Both the position numbers and the translations under genes were made by a program. Shown piece after piece: positions 6,557 to 13,620 of a stretch of 25,180 bases of DNA; positions within the stretch are counted from its first letter, which is position 1, and the number at the start of each line of letters is the position of its first letter. The notes under the pieces were generated by a model, which did no database searches, had not been told where the DNA came from, and saw only the letters and a program-made list of their open reading frames with translations. The stretch comes from DATJSJ01 sp035504175 (GTDB taxonomy: Bacteria; Pseudomonadota; Alphaproteobacteria; Acetobacterales; Acetobacteraceae): NCBI GenBank assembly GCA_035504175.1, contig DATJSJ010000268.1:1-25180 (forward strand). Reading direction: 5' to 3'.

Positions 6557-7759
6557 CTAGGCCGCGACCAGGTCGAGTGCCGCCGCCCAGTCGAGCACCG
6601 GCGCGAGTGTCGACGCCCAGTCGCGCGGCAGCGCGCCGGCATCGTAGTTGCGCTGGCGCCGCGGGCGGTCGAGGGCCAGCGCCGCGCCCTGGCGCAGGCC
6701 CTCGAGCAGCACATCGATGCCGGGATCGGCCATGATGATGTTGGGTGCCAGCCGCGTGAGATCCGTCTTGCCGGAGAAGCGGTTGGTGACCACGGCCGCG
6801 CCGCCGGCGGCCAGGTCGAGCGGCGGATAGCTGGAATGTGGCGTGTACATCAGGGCGAGGCCGAGATCGGTTTGCCGCACCCAGGCGGCGTATTCGGGCC
6901 AGGGCAGGTTCTGGCCGATGATCGGTGTCACACCCCCCGGCAGGCGGATCGGATCGAGGTCCCGGCCGACGAAGCGGATTTCCCACCGCGACGCGTCGAG
7001 GATGCCGGCTTCCAGCGCCGCGCAGATCGCCTCCAAGCCGCGCCAGTAGAGATTCCGCAGGTTGTTGGGCCGGGCATAGAACAGGAAGCGCGGTCGCTCG
7101 CGCTCTCCCTCGCCCCAGTACTCCGGGTGGTAGGCGGCCCAGGGGAAGGCCGGTTCGAAGGCGATGCCGCGCGTGGCGATCTGTGGCAGTCCGCTGCCGG
7201 CCAGGTGCTCGAGCAGGGCGCGGGAGTTGACCATGCAGCGCAGTCCCGGTGCAGCGAGGGTTTCGCTGGCGCGCAGGTGTTGGTCGCCGCAGGGGTAGAA
7301 CAGCCGCTCGTCCTCCTGCAGCAGGTAGAGGATGCGGTCGGCGCCGGCGGTCGGCAGCAAGCTGGCCGTGCTCCACCAGGATGTCGTGAGGAAGATCTCG
7401 TCCGGCAGTGTTTCCAGCGCCTCGGTGGCGGGGATCGGCGCGAAGGCGAATTCGGTCGGTTGCTTCCAGGGAATCCCGTGGGTTTGCAGCACGGTGGTGA
7501 AGTTGGCGGGCTCCGCCGCTTCCCGGCGCGTGACGATGCGCAGCGAGGTGTCGAGTCGCCGCGCCAGCAGCACGGCGAGAATGAAGGCCGTCCCCACGCC
7601 GCCATAGAGGCTGCCCGTATTGATGCTGTCGGTGACTACGCTGATGCGTGCCCGCTCGCGCCGCGGCATCCCCTTGAGTGGCAATGCCGTCCAGGCCGCG
7701 TTGTGCAAGCGGAGCAGCTCGCGCGCATCGGGCATTTCCCGGTTTATTGTCTCCGCCAC
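6557..7759 (-). CDS. WsaF-like glycosyltransferase (rhamnan/polysaccharide synthesis type)
   Basis: About 400 residues with a two-domain glycosyltransferase layout. The N-terminal domain has ISVVTDSINTGSLYGGVGTA, a nucleotide-fold start with a Gly-rich loop, then FLTTSWWSTA and ILYLLQEDE. The C-terminal domain has FLFYARPNNLRNLYWRGLEA, IRFVGRDLDP, GLALMYTPHSSYPPLDLAAGG and VVTNRFSGK. The YARP..RNL..G and H.SYPPL patterns match the WsaF-type rhamnosyltransferases that build S-layer glycans and other polymers. It is cytoplasmic and could feed surface polysaccharide made for an ABC exporter such as the one at 13621-15242, but they are 6 kb apart. The GTG at 7759 has AGGAG seven bases upstream. 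An ATG six codons earlier (7777) lacks such a site and abuts the double-hairpin repeat. Confidence 0.78.
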   Translation of the reverse strand: MAETINREMPDARELLRLHNAAWTALPLKGMPRRERARISVVTDSINTGSLYGGVGTAFILAVLLARRLDTSLRIVTRREAAEPANFTTVLQTHGIPWKQPTEFAFAPIPATEALETLPDEIFLTTSWWSTASLLPTAGADRILYLLQEDERLFYPCGDQHLRASETLAAPGLRCMVNSRALLEHLAGSGLPQIATRGIAFEPAFPWAAYHPEYWGEGERERPRFLFYARPNNLRNLYWRGLEAICAALEAGILDASRWEIRFVGRDLDPIRLPGGVTPIIGQNLPWPEYAAWVRQTDLGLALMYTPHSSYPPLDLAAGGAAVVTNRFSGKTDLTRLAPNIIMADPGIDVLLEGLRQGAALALDRPRRQRNYDAGALPRDWASTLAPVLDWAAALDLVAA

Positions 7760-7766
7760 CCGCTCA

Positions 7767-7771
7767 CTCCT
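7767..7771 (-). promoter_or_regulatory. Ribosome-binding site deciding the glycosyltransferase start
   Basis: AGGAG on the minus strand lies seven bases before the GTG at 7759-7757. It favours that GTG over the ATG at 7777, whose upstream bases are only GGACCCCC. Confidence 0.6.
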
Positions 7772-7783
7772 GGTCATGGGGGT

Positions 7784-7827
7784 CCGGGGCCTCAGGCCCC
7801 GGCGGGGTTCGGGGGCGGAGCCCCCGA
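7784..7827. repeat. Double-hairpin intergenic repeat (REP-like)
   Basis: Two tight GC-rich palindromes stand one after the other. CCGGGGCCT/AGGCCCCGG (7784-7792 and 7794-7802) has a one-base centre; TCGGGGGC/GCCCCCGA (7809-7816 and 7820-7827) has a GGA loop and is followed on + by ACCTTTCTTTT. The format, including a CTTTCTTTT tail, resembles intergenic repeats I recall as abundant in Acetobacteraceae genomes. It fills the gap between two minus-strand genes, so the T-rich side faces the wrong way for a classical terminator of the LysR gene. No second copy occurs in this window. Confidence 0.65.
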
Positions 7828-7839
7828 CCTTTCTTTTCC

Positions 7840-8730
7840 TCAGGGCGCCAGCCGCCCGCTCTCCCGCCGCAGTGCTGCTGACAGAAACTCGGTCAGCGCC
7901 CGGATTCGCGGCATGTAGCGTGTATCGCTGTGCACGACGAGGAACAGGTCGCGCCGCGGTGGTGGCGTCGGCGTTGCGAGCTGTTGCAGTCCAGCCCGGC
8001 CGTCCCCGAGATATCTTGCCAGGCAGGCGAGTCCGATTCCGGCCTCCGCGGCCGCCCGGTGGGCGTAGCGGGTATTGCTGGTCAATGCGACGGCCGCCCG
8101 GGCGGTGAGCGAGCGCAGCCAGGTCATTTCCGCGAGCCCGAGCAGGTCGGGCTCGGTCTGTACCAGCGCGTGTCCCGGTGCGCCGGCGGCGAAATCGGGT
8201 GGTCCGTGCGCCGCCAGATAGGCCGGGCTGGCATACAGGCCGAAGGCTATCTCGGCGACCTTGCGCACGGTCAGGTCGGCCTGTTCCGGGCGGGCGAAGC
8301 GCAGGGCGACGTCGGCTTCGCGCTTGGTCAGGCTGAGGGCGCGGGTGTCGGCGATCAGCTCGATCGTGATGCCCGGGTAGCGGTCGCGAAACCCGGCGAG
8401 GTGCGGCAGCAGGATCTCGACGGTCAGGGTCTCGACGGTGGTGAGCCGGATCGTGCCCTGGAGGCGCACGTCGCGGCCGGTGACGGCGCGTTCGACCGCC
8501 AGCGCCTCCGCCTCCATGCGCTCGGCATTGCCGAGCACGGCCTCACCGGCCTCGGTCAGCACGTAGCCGGAGGGGGTTTTCTGCAACAGCCGGACGGCGG
8601 CGCGGCGTTCCAGGGCGAGCAGGCGCCGGCCGACCGTCGACTGCCGGACGCCGAGGGTGCGGGCGGCGGCAGAGAGGGTGCTGTGCCGGCCGACCGCGAG
8701 GAAGGTGCGAAGATCGTCCCAGTCCAGCAT
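7840..8730 (-). CDS. LysR-family transcriptional regulator
   Basis: A 296-residue regulator with the N-terminal winged helix-turn-helix of the LysR family (residues 3-62: DDLRTFLAVGRHSTLSAAAR, then LGVRQSTVGRRLLALE and a wing ending GYVLTEAGEAVL). A periplasmic-binding-protein-like effector domain follows from about residue 90 (LRLTTVETLTVEILLPHL type, DVALRFARPE, ASPAYLAAHG). It is transcribed away from the doxX/dioxygenase pair with a 163-bp shared region, the usual layout for a LysR protein acting on its neighbours. The ATG at 8730 follows GGAGGAGG closely. The inducer is unknown; an aromatic or quinone-type compound would suit the neighbours, by inference. Confidence 0.9.
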   Translation of the reverse strand: MLDWDDLRTFLAVGRHSTLSAAARTLGVRQSTVGRRLLALERRAAVRLLQKTPSGYVLTEAGEAVLGNAERMEAEALAVERAVTGRDVRLQGTIRLTTVETLTVEILLPHLAGFRDRYPGITIELIADTRALSLTKREADVALRFARPEQADLTVRKVAEIAFGLYASPAYLAAHGPPDFAAGAPGHALVQTEPDLLGLAEMTWLRSLTARAAVALTSNTRYAHRAAAEAGIGLACLARYLGDGRAGLQQLATPTPPPRRDLFLVVHSDTRYMPRIRALTEFLSAALRRESGRLAP

Positions 8731-8893
8731 GCCTCCTCCGCGACCGGGTCAGCGCCCATGCGCAATCGCATAATCGTCCTGCGCATCTGGCGCGATGCCA
8801 TGCGTGCCCGAAAAGCCCACTGTGTCGCAAGGGCCGACGACGGGTGGGCGCCAGCGGCGCGCCGGCGCCGGCCGACGGCCCGGAGGAGAGGCG
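8731..8893. promoter_or_regulatory. Divergent lysR-doxX promoter region with LysR-type palindrome
   Basis: The 163 bases between the divergent genes include ATGCG-CAAT-CGCAT at 8758-8771, an interrupted palindrome containing the T-N11-A pattern typical of LysR operators. Related half-sites GCGCAT and ATGCG recur at about 8781-8786 and 8800-8804. The short AT-rich piece CATAATC next to the palindrome could serve as part of a -10 element. Binding is inferred, not shown. Confidence 0.5.
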
Positions 8894-9337
8894 ATGAGCG
8901 ATTTGCGATCCGATGCCTGGGGTGCCGCCTGGGCCGCGCTGCTGCTGCGCGTGACTATGGGCGTCTATTTCCTGATCCATGCCGGGCTGAAGCTGTTCGG
9001 TTTCGGGATCGCCGGCACCGAGGGGTTCTTCGCCAGTCTCGGCCTGCCCGCCTGGTTCGCGGTGTTGATCATCGCGCTTGAGGTGGTGGGCGGCGTGGCG
9101 CTGATCCTGGGCTGGAACGCGCGGGTGTTTGCGCTGCTGCTGGCGGCGGACCTGTTGGGCGCGATCGTGCTGGTGCACGGGCAGAACGGGTTCTTCTTCA
9201 CCAACAAGGGCGGCGGCTGGGAGTATCCGGCGCTGTGGGTCGTGGCGCTGCTGGCGCAGGCGCTGCTCGGCAACGGCGCCTACGCGATCGGCACCGACTG
9301 GCTCGCGGCGCGCGGCCGCGCCGCGCACGTCGCCTGA
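8894..9337 (+). CDS. DoxX-family membrane protein
   Basis: A 147-residue protein of the DoxX/DoxD family with four predicted membrane segments: AALLLRVTMGVYFLIHAGLKLF, FAVLIIALEVVGGVALILG (after the conserved W), VFALLLAADLLGAIVLVHG and ALWVVALLAQALLG. The G.E..FF..LGLPAW loop and ENGGWEYP-like loop (here GGGWEYP) are typical. Members form small inner-membrane proteins, some linked to quinone or thiosulfate redox; the exact role is uncertain. The start ATG has an excellent ribosome-binding site, GGAGGAGAGG at 8882-8891. The dioxygenase gene follows after 11 bases, and a LysR gene is divergent, so the pair is likely one regulated unit. Confidence 0.88.
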   Translation: MSDLRSDAWGAAWAALLLRVTMGVYFLIHAGLKLFGFGIAGTEGFFASLGLPAWFAVLIIALEVVGGVALILGWNARVFALLLAADLLGAIVLVHGQNGFFFTNKGGGWEYPALWVVALLAQALLGNGAYAIGTDWLAARGRAAHVA

Positions 9338-9348
9338 GCCGCGCGGCG

Positions 9349-10125
9349 ATGCAGCCCAGCCTCTTCGTCAGCCACGGCTCGCCGATGCTGGCGCTGGACG
9401 ACAGTCCGGCGCGCCGCTTCCTGGCCGGGCTTGGCGACACGCTGCCGCGGCCGCGGGCGGTGCTCGTGGTTTCGGCGCATTGGGAAACCGCCCAGCCCCG
9501 GGCCAACGCGGTCGCGCGCAACGACACGATCCACGATTTCTACGGGTTTCCGCTGCCGCTCTATGCCCTGCGCTATCCGGCGCCGGGCGACGCGGCGCTG
9601 GCCGAGCGGGTCACCGACCTGCTCTGCGCCGCCGGGCTGGCCAGCGGCATCGATCACCGCCGCGGCCTCGACCACGGCGCCTGGGTGCCGCTGTCGCTGA
9701 TCTATCCCGCGGCGGATGTGCCGGTGGTGCAGCTTTCGGTGCAGAGCCGGCTCGGCCCGGCGCATCACCTGCAGCTCGGCCGGGCGCTGGCGGCGCTGCG
9801 GGAGGAGGAGGTGCTGGTGCTCGGCTCGGGCAGCTTCACCCACGACCTGTCGCGCTTCCGCGGCCAGCCGCTCGATGCGCCGGCGGCGCCCGATGCGGTC
9901 GCCTTCGCCGACTGGATGGATGCGGCACTGACCGAGGGACGGGTCGGCGACCTGCTCGCCTATCGCCGGCTGGCGCCGCATGCCGCGGCGAACCACCCGA
10001 CCGAGGAGCATTTGCTGCCGCTGTTCGTGGCGCTCGGCGCCGCCGGCTGCGCAGGGCGCGGCGTGCGCCTGCATGCAAGCTCCGAATACGGAATCCTGCG
10101 CATGGACGCCTACGCCTTCGAGTAG
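9349..10125 (+). CDS. LigB-type extradiol ring-cleavage dioxygenase (YgiD/DODA-like)
   Basis: A 258-residue metal-dependent dioxygenase of the class III extradiol family, close to bacterial YgiD and plant DOPA 4,5-dioxygenase. Metal and catalytic His candidates are His9 (SHGSP), His44 (SAHWE), His109 (DHGAWVPL), His165 (SGSFTHDL) and His216/His221 (NHPTEEHLLPL). The segment IHDFYGFP is also characteristic. Such enzymes open catechol rings; the natural bacterial substrate is mostly unknown. It is the second gene of the doxX unit, with no strong ribosome-binding site before the ATG, so translation may follow doxX. The longer frame upstream overlaps doxX and is not used. The final SSEYGILRMDAYAFE matches the family end. 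Confidence 0.88.
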   Translation: MQPSLFVSHGSPMLALDDSPARRFLAGLGDTLPRPRAVLVVSAHWETAQPRANAVARNDTIHDFYGFPLPLYALRYPAPGDAALAERVTDLLCAAGLASGIDHRRGLDHGAWVPLSLIYPAADVPVVQLSVQSRLGPAHHLQLGRALAALREEEVLVLGSGSFTHDLSRFRGQPLDAPAAPDAVAFADWMDAALTEGRVGDLLAYRRLAPHAAANHPTEEHLLPLFVALGAAGCAGRGVRLHASSEYGILRMDAYAFE

Positions 10126-10223
10126 CGACGCACGTCGCCGGCGGCCCGTCGCAGCCTCTTTCCGCTCCCCGTCACCTCGCCTACGCTCACGCGGTTTTCA
10201 ACCTGCAGACGGGGAGCCGCGGA

Positions 10224-11330
10224 ATGATGCGGGGATTGTTGCTGACCGGTGCCACGGCGCTGGCGCTGCTGGCCGGGGGCGTTGCGGCACGGGCGCAGGT
10301 CGTGGTCGCCACGGCCGGGCCGATGACCGGGCCGTATGCGGCGTTCGGCGCGCAGATGAAGGAAGGCGCGCAGCAGGCGGTCGAGGACCTGAACGCCAAG
10401 GGCGGCGTGCTCGGCAAGAAAATCACGCTCGAGATTGCCGACGACGCGTGCGACCCGCGCCAGGCCGTGTCGGTCGCGAACAAGTTCGGCAATGACGGCG
10501 TCGTCTTCGTCGACGGGCATTTCTGCTCCGGCAGCTCGATCCCGGCGAGCAAGGTCTATGCCGACGAGGGCATCCTGGAGATCTCGCCGGCCTCGACCAA
10601 CCCGGCCTACACCGACAAGGGAAGCTGGAACACGTTCCGCGTCTGCGGCCGTGACGACCAGCAGGGCAAGGTCGCCGGCGACTTCCTCGCCAAGCACTTC
10701 AAGGACGCGAAGATCGCGATCCTCGACGACAACTCCGCCTACGGGAAGGGGCTTGCCGACGAGACGCGCAAGAACCTGAACGCCGAGGGCGTCAAGGAGG
10801 TGATGGACGAGCACTACACCGCCGGCGAGCATGACTACTCGGCGCTGGTCAGCCGGATGAAGGAAGCCGGCATCAACGTGATGTATATCGGCGGCTACCA
10901 CACCGAATCGGGGCTGATCCTGCGCCAGGCCAAGGAGCAGGGGATGAAGATCACCCTGGTCGGCGGCGACGCGCTGGTGACCGACGAGTTCTGGCAGATC
11001 ACCGGTCCGGCCGGAAACGGCACGCTGATGACCTTTGCCGCCGATCCGCGCACCCGACCCTCCGCCGCCGAGGTGGTGAAGGAGTTCAAGGCGAAGAACA
11101 TCGATCCGGAGGGCTACGTCCTCTACACGTACGCCGCGATGCAGATCTGGGCGGAGGCGGCCGACAAGGCCGGCACGACCGATCCGCACAAGGTCGCGGA
11201 CGCGCTGAAGGCGAACAAGGACGGCTGGGACAGCGTGCTCGGCAAGATCGCATTCGACAGCAAGGGCGATCCGACGCAGGCCGGCTACGTGCTGTATATC
11301 TGGAAGAACGGCAGCTACGCCGAGATGTGA
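10224..11330 (+). CDS. Branched-chain amino-acid-type ABC transporter substrate-binding protein
   Basis: A 368-residue periplasmic protein of the LivJ/LivK (type I binding protein) family. Signal peptide MMRGLLLTGATALALLAGG with a likely cut after ARA at residue 24. The mature part starts VVVATAGPMTGPYAAFG, then QMKEGAQQAVEDLNAKGG, ITLEIADDACDPRQAV, VVFVDGHFCSGSSIPAS and TLVGGDALVTDEFW, all family features. GGGGAG at 10211-10216 lies seven bases before the ATG. No LivHMGF membrane or ATPase genes are nearby, so it must rely on a transporter coded elsewhere. Binding specificity cannot be read; leucine, isoleucine, valine or other small carboxylates are possible. It converges with the flavin reductase across two hairpins. 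Confidence 0.9.
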   Translation: MMRGLLLTGATALALLAGGVAARAQVVVATAGPMTGPYAAFGAQMKEGAQQAVEDLNAKGGVLGKKITLEIADDACDPRQAVSVANKFGNDGVVFVDGHFCSGSSIPASKVYADEGILEISPASTNPAYTDKGSWNTFRVCGRDDQQGKVAGDFLAKHFKDAKIAILDDNSAYGKGLADETRKNLNAEGVKEVMDEHYTAGEHDYSALVSRMKEAGINVMYIGGYHTESGLILRQAKEQGMKITLVGGDALVTDEFWQITGPAGNGTLMTFAADPRTRPSAAEVVKEFKAKNIDPEGYVLYTYAAMQIWAEAADKAGTTDPHKVADALKANKDGWDSVLGKIAFDSKGDPTQAGYVLYIWKNGSYAEM

Positions 11331-11343
11331 CGGACGGCGCGAG

Positions 11344-11424
11344 CCGGGCCGGGCGTCACGCCCCGGTCCGGTTCGTGCGTGTCGCGGATGCACCGCCCGC
11401 GCGGTTTCGGTCAGAACCGCGCGG
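11344..11424. terminator. Two hairpins between convergent genes
   Basis: The first hairpin (11344-11371) pairs five bases around a TCA loop, then seven more after one bulged base. The second has a perfect 10-bp stem, CCGCGCGGTT/AACCGCGCGG (11397-11406 and 11415-11424), with an eight-base loop. Neither has a T tract, so these are terminator candidates by position only, serving either or both converging genes. Confidence 0.45.
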
Positions 11425-11456
11425 CAGAGCAGGACGAAGGCCGTCGCAGCGCCGCT

Positions 11457-11954
11457 TCACGCGGCGGCACCGATCCGGTGGTAGGCGCGGCCGAAATAGA
11501 TCAGCCCCTCGCGCGTCTCGCCGGCGGCGATCGCCGCCACTTCGCAGAAGAACACGCTGTGCGTGCCGACCTCGGTGATCTGGGCGATGCGGCAGTCGAA
11601 CGAGACCACCGCCTCCTCCAGCACCGGCGCGCCGGTCTCGAGCCGCGTCCAGCGCGCGGCGGCGAAGCGCGTCTCCATGTCGTCGACCTCGACCACGCCG
11701 CCGAACAGCGGCGAGAGCGCCTGCTGCGCTGCCGTCAGCGTGTTCACGCACAGCACCCGGTTGGCCTTGAAGGCGTCGTTCAGCGCGCCGCCGCGCCGCA
11801 TGCAGACGAGCAGGGTGGGGGGATCGTCGGTCACGCTGCACACCGCCGAGGCGGTGAAACCGTGCCGGCCGGCCGGGCCCTCGGTGGTGATCACGCTGAC
11901 GGCGGCGCCGAGCCGCGCCATCGCGTCGCGAAACGCCTCGCGCTCCACCACCAT
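11457..11954 (-). CDS. RutF/HpaC-like flavin reductase
   Basis: A 165-residue NAD(P)H:flavin oxidoreductase with the FMN-binding split-barrel fold. It would supply reduced FMN or FAD to a two-component monooxygenase. The N-terminal half, FRDAMARLGAAVSVITT and GFTASAVCSVTDDPPTLLVC, is very close in my recollection to E. coli RutF of the uracil-degrading Rut pathway and also to HpaC. Further marks are VLCVNTL, LEEAVVSFDCRI, VGTHSVFFCEV and GLIYFGRAYH. GGAGGAG lies seven bases before the ATG. No partner monooxygenase (RutA or HpaB type) is in the window, so the oxygenase it serves is unknown. Confidence 0.87.
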   Translation of the reverse strand: MVVEREAFRDAMARLGAAVSVITTEGPAGRHGFTASAVCSVTDDPPTLLVCMRRGGALNDAFKANRVLCVNTLTAAQQALSPLFGGVVEVDDMETRFAAARWTRLETGAPVLEEAVVSFDCRIAQITEVGTHSVFFCEVAAIAAGETREGLIYFGRAYHRIGAAA

Positions 11955-12000
11955 CAGGCCACTCCTCCGGGCACTGCCCGGAGAGATATGGGCGGGCTTG

Positions 12001-12026
12001 CCGCCCGCGGCAAATCGCCGCGGCGG
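12001..12026 (-). terminator. GC hairpin after the lytic transglycosylase gene
   Basis: CCGCGGC/GCCGCGG (12005-12011 and 12017-12023) pairs around an AAATC loop, with three more pairs beyond a bulge. It starts five bases past the stop of the minus-strand transglycosylase gene. There is no T tract, so this is a positional call. Confidence 0.4.
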
Positions 12027-12030
12027 GCGG

Positions 12031-13203
12031 TCAGGACTGCGAGTCGGGCGCCAGCACCATGCATCCGGAGCGGTGGCTGATACGCTGGCAGGCCTGGATC
12101 GCCCCGGCGCGCGACAGGCCGGTCAGCCGGGCGCGGTAGAGGTGCGAGTGGCCCACCTTGACCGTGCCGATAGAGACATGGGCACCGGCGAGGTCGACGC
12201 GCGCCTGCTGTCGCGCGCCGGTCAGGGCGGCGTGCGCCAGGCTGCGATTGCCGTAGGCGCCGACCTGGATCGCCCAGTGGCCGCCGCTCTCCGCCGGGTG
12301 ATGCAGCGGGATCGGCTCGGCCATTGCCGGGTCGAGCAGATGCACGCGGCGGCCATGCCGGTCGGTGGTGTAGGTCGCCTGCCGGACGGCGGCGTGATGC
12401 GACCAGGCGTGCGGCCGCGGCGGTTCCGGCAACTCCGCGACCTCGACCGGCGGGCCCGCGACACGATGATGCCGGGTGGTGACACGCGCCTCGGCGTAGC
12501 GCGTGTGGACGCTCCAGCGGCGCCCCGGCGGGATGTTGACCGGCAGGGTGTTGACCGCGAGCAGTTCGGCCGGCGAGCGCCGCGCCGGATAGGTGCCCTC
12601 GATATACGGCCCGATCATCGCGACGTAGCGCCGGGTCTCGCCCGGCAGGGCGCTGTTGCCGGCCAGGTAATCATCGAGACGGCCGGGGCCGGCATTGTAG
12701 GCGGCAAGGAAGCCCGGCGAGCCGTAGATGTCATAGAGCTCGCGGATGTAGGCGGTGCCGGCGAGGATGCTGTTGTGCGGATCGTACGGATCGTCACCGA
12801 GCCCGTACTGCGCCTCGAGTTCCTGGTAGGTCTCCGGCATCACCTGCATCAGGCCCATCGCGCCCTTGTCCGACGTGATCGGCTCGCCGTCGAGGAACTC
12901 GCGGCCGCCGGATTCGACGCGCATCACCTCGCGGATCCAGCGTTCGGGCACGTCGAACCGGATCGACGCCTCGGCGATGTACGGTCCCCATGGGTCGTCC
13001 GGCGGCCCGGGCGGGGTGTAGTTGCTCTTGGCGCGGGCCAGGTAGTGCGAGGCGGCCTGGCGCTCGCTGACCTGCGGGTGGCCGGCGCAGGCGGAGAGCA
13101 GGGCGAGGACGGCGAGGGCCCCGAAGGCCCGCATTCGACTGCCGCGCGGGAGGCGGACACGCGATGACAAAGATCGGGCGGCAGACGACTGGGTACGCGA
13201 CAT
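12031..13203 (-). CDS. Lipoprotein lytic transglycosylase with C-terminal SPOR domain
   Basis: A 390-residue envelope protein. An Arg-rich start is followed by a hydrophobic stretch and lipobox LSAC with Cys39, so it is probably a lipoprotein. The SLT (family 1) domain spans about residues 74-200: the catalytic Glu97 in VESGGREF, then GAMGLMQVMPETYQ, PYDPHNSILAGTAYIREL and FLAAYNAGPGRLDDYL. A His/Pro-rich linker leads to a SPOR domain (about 310-390: WAIQVGAYGNRSLAHAAL, LYRARLTGLSRAGAIQACQ), which binds glycan strands lacking stem peptides at the division site. The enzyme cleaves peptidoglycan glycan chains to anhydromuropeptides. I chose the ATG at 13203 because GGAGG sits 10 bases upstream; a start at 13134 would give a shorter, more usual signal peptide but lacks a ribosome-binding site. 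Confidence 0.9.
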   Translation of the reverse strand: MSRTQSSAARSLSSRVRLPRGSRMRAFGALAVLALLSACAGHPQVSERQAASHYLARAKSNYTPPGPPDDPWGPYIAEASIRFDVPERWIREVMRVESGGREFLDGEPITSDKGAMGLMQVMPETYQELEAQYGLGDDPYDPHNSILAGTAYIRELYDIYGSPGFLAAYNAGPGRLDDYLAGNSALPGETRRYVAMIGPYIEGTYPARRSPAELLAVNTLPVNIPPGRRWSVHTRYAEARVTTRHHRVAGPPVEVAELPEPPRPHAWSHHAAVRQATYTTDRHGRRVHLLDPAMAEPIPLHHPAESGGHWAIQVGAYGNRSLAHAALTGARQQARVDLAGAHVSIGTVKVGHSHLYRARLTGLSRAGAIQACQRISHRSGCMVLAPDSQS

Positions 13204-13620
13204 CCGGCACGGACCTCCGGTGTTGGCGTGAGCGATCAGCACGGCGCAAGAAACGGCCTGCCGGCCGCCTCTCACCTTGTCAGACAGGAACCCCCGCTAA
13301 GTCCCTAGCCGAAAGGGCGGCTGCCGCGCAAGCCGAACCCGTCCGCGCGGCGCAACGGCCACCCCGCCGGGAACCTGTGGGGCCGGCGAACCCTGGCGGC
13401 GACAGGCGCTACGGCCGGATCGCAGACTGCTGCCCGACGGTCACCTTCGCGTGATGACCGGCCGGGCGGGGGTGGGACGGCCCGATCGGCTCTTGCCCCG
13501 GCCGAGTCCCGGCGCCAGGGGCCAGACCGGCATCGCCTTCCGCCGCCCGGCCGGGCGCCCGGTCGGACCCTCGGGCGCGGGTTGCCGGCCCCGGGCAGAT
13601 CGGCTATCGCCGCCGCCTCC
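13204..13620. other. Divergent intergenic region, no gene seen
   Basis: About 417 GC-rich bases lie between the transglycosylase and the ABC permease. I find no frame with family resemblance or a good start signal. It contains a 12-bp palindrome CCGGGCGCCCGG at 13551-13562. Promoters for both directions should lie here, but I see no clear boxes. A TTG at 13582 in frame with the permease is an alternative start without support. Confidence 0.4.
13214..13218 (-). promoter_or_regulatory. Ribosome-binding site for the transglycosylase start
   Basis: GGAGG on the minus strand, ten bases before the ATG at 13203-13201. It supports the longer N-terminus with 23 residues ahead of the hydrophobic signal core. 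Confidence 0.5.

Noticed and set aside
7809..7838. Hairpin followed by ACCTTTCTTTT as a plus-strand terminator
   Set aside because: Both flanking genes run on the minus strand, so no plus-strand transcript is expected to end here; it fits better as part of a repeat element.
5432..7918. Very long plus-strand open frame (828 codons)
   Set aside because: It lies antisense to the ring-opening amidohydrolase, glycosyltransferase and SppA-type genes, has Arg/Gln/Gly-rich sequence without family motifs, and arises from high GC codon bias.
10110..11393. Minus-strand open frame (427 codons) opposite the binding-protein gene
   Set aside because: The sense strand has a signal peptide, ribosome-binding site and clear LivK-like blocks; the antisense product resembles nothing.
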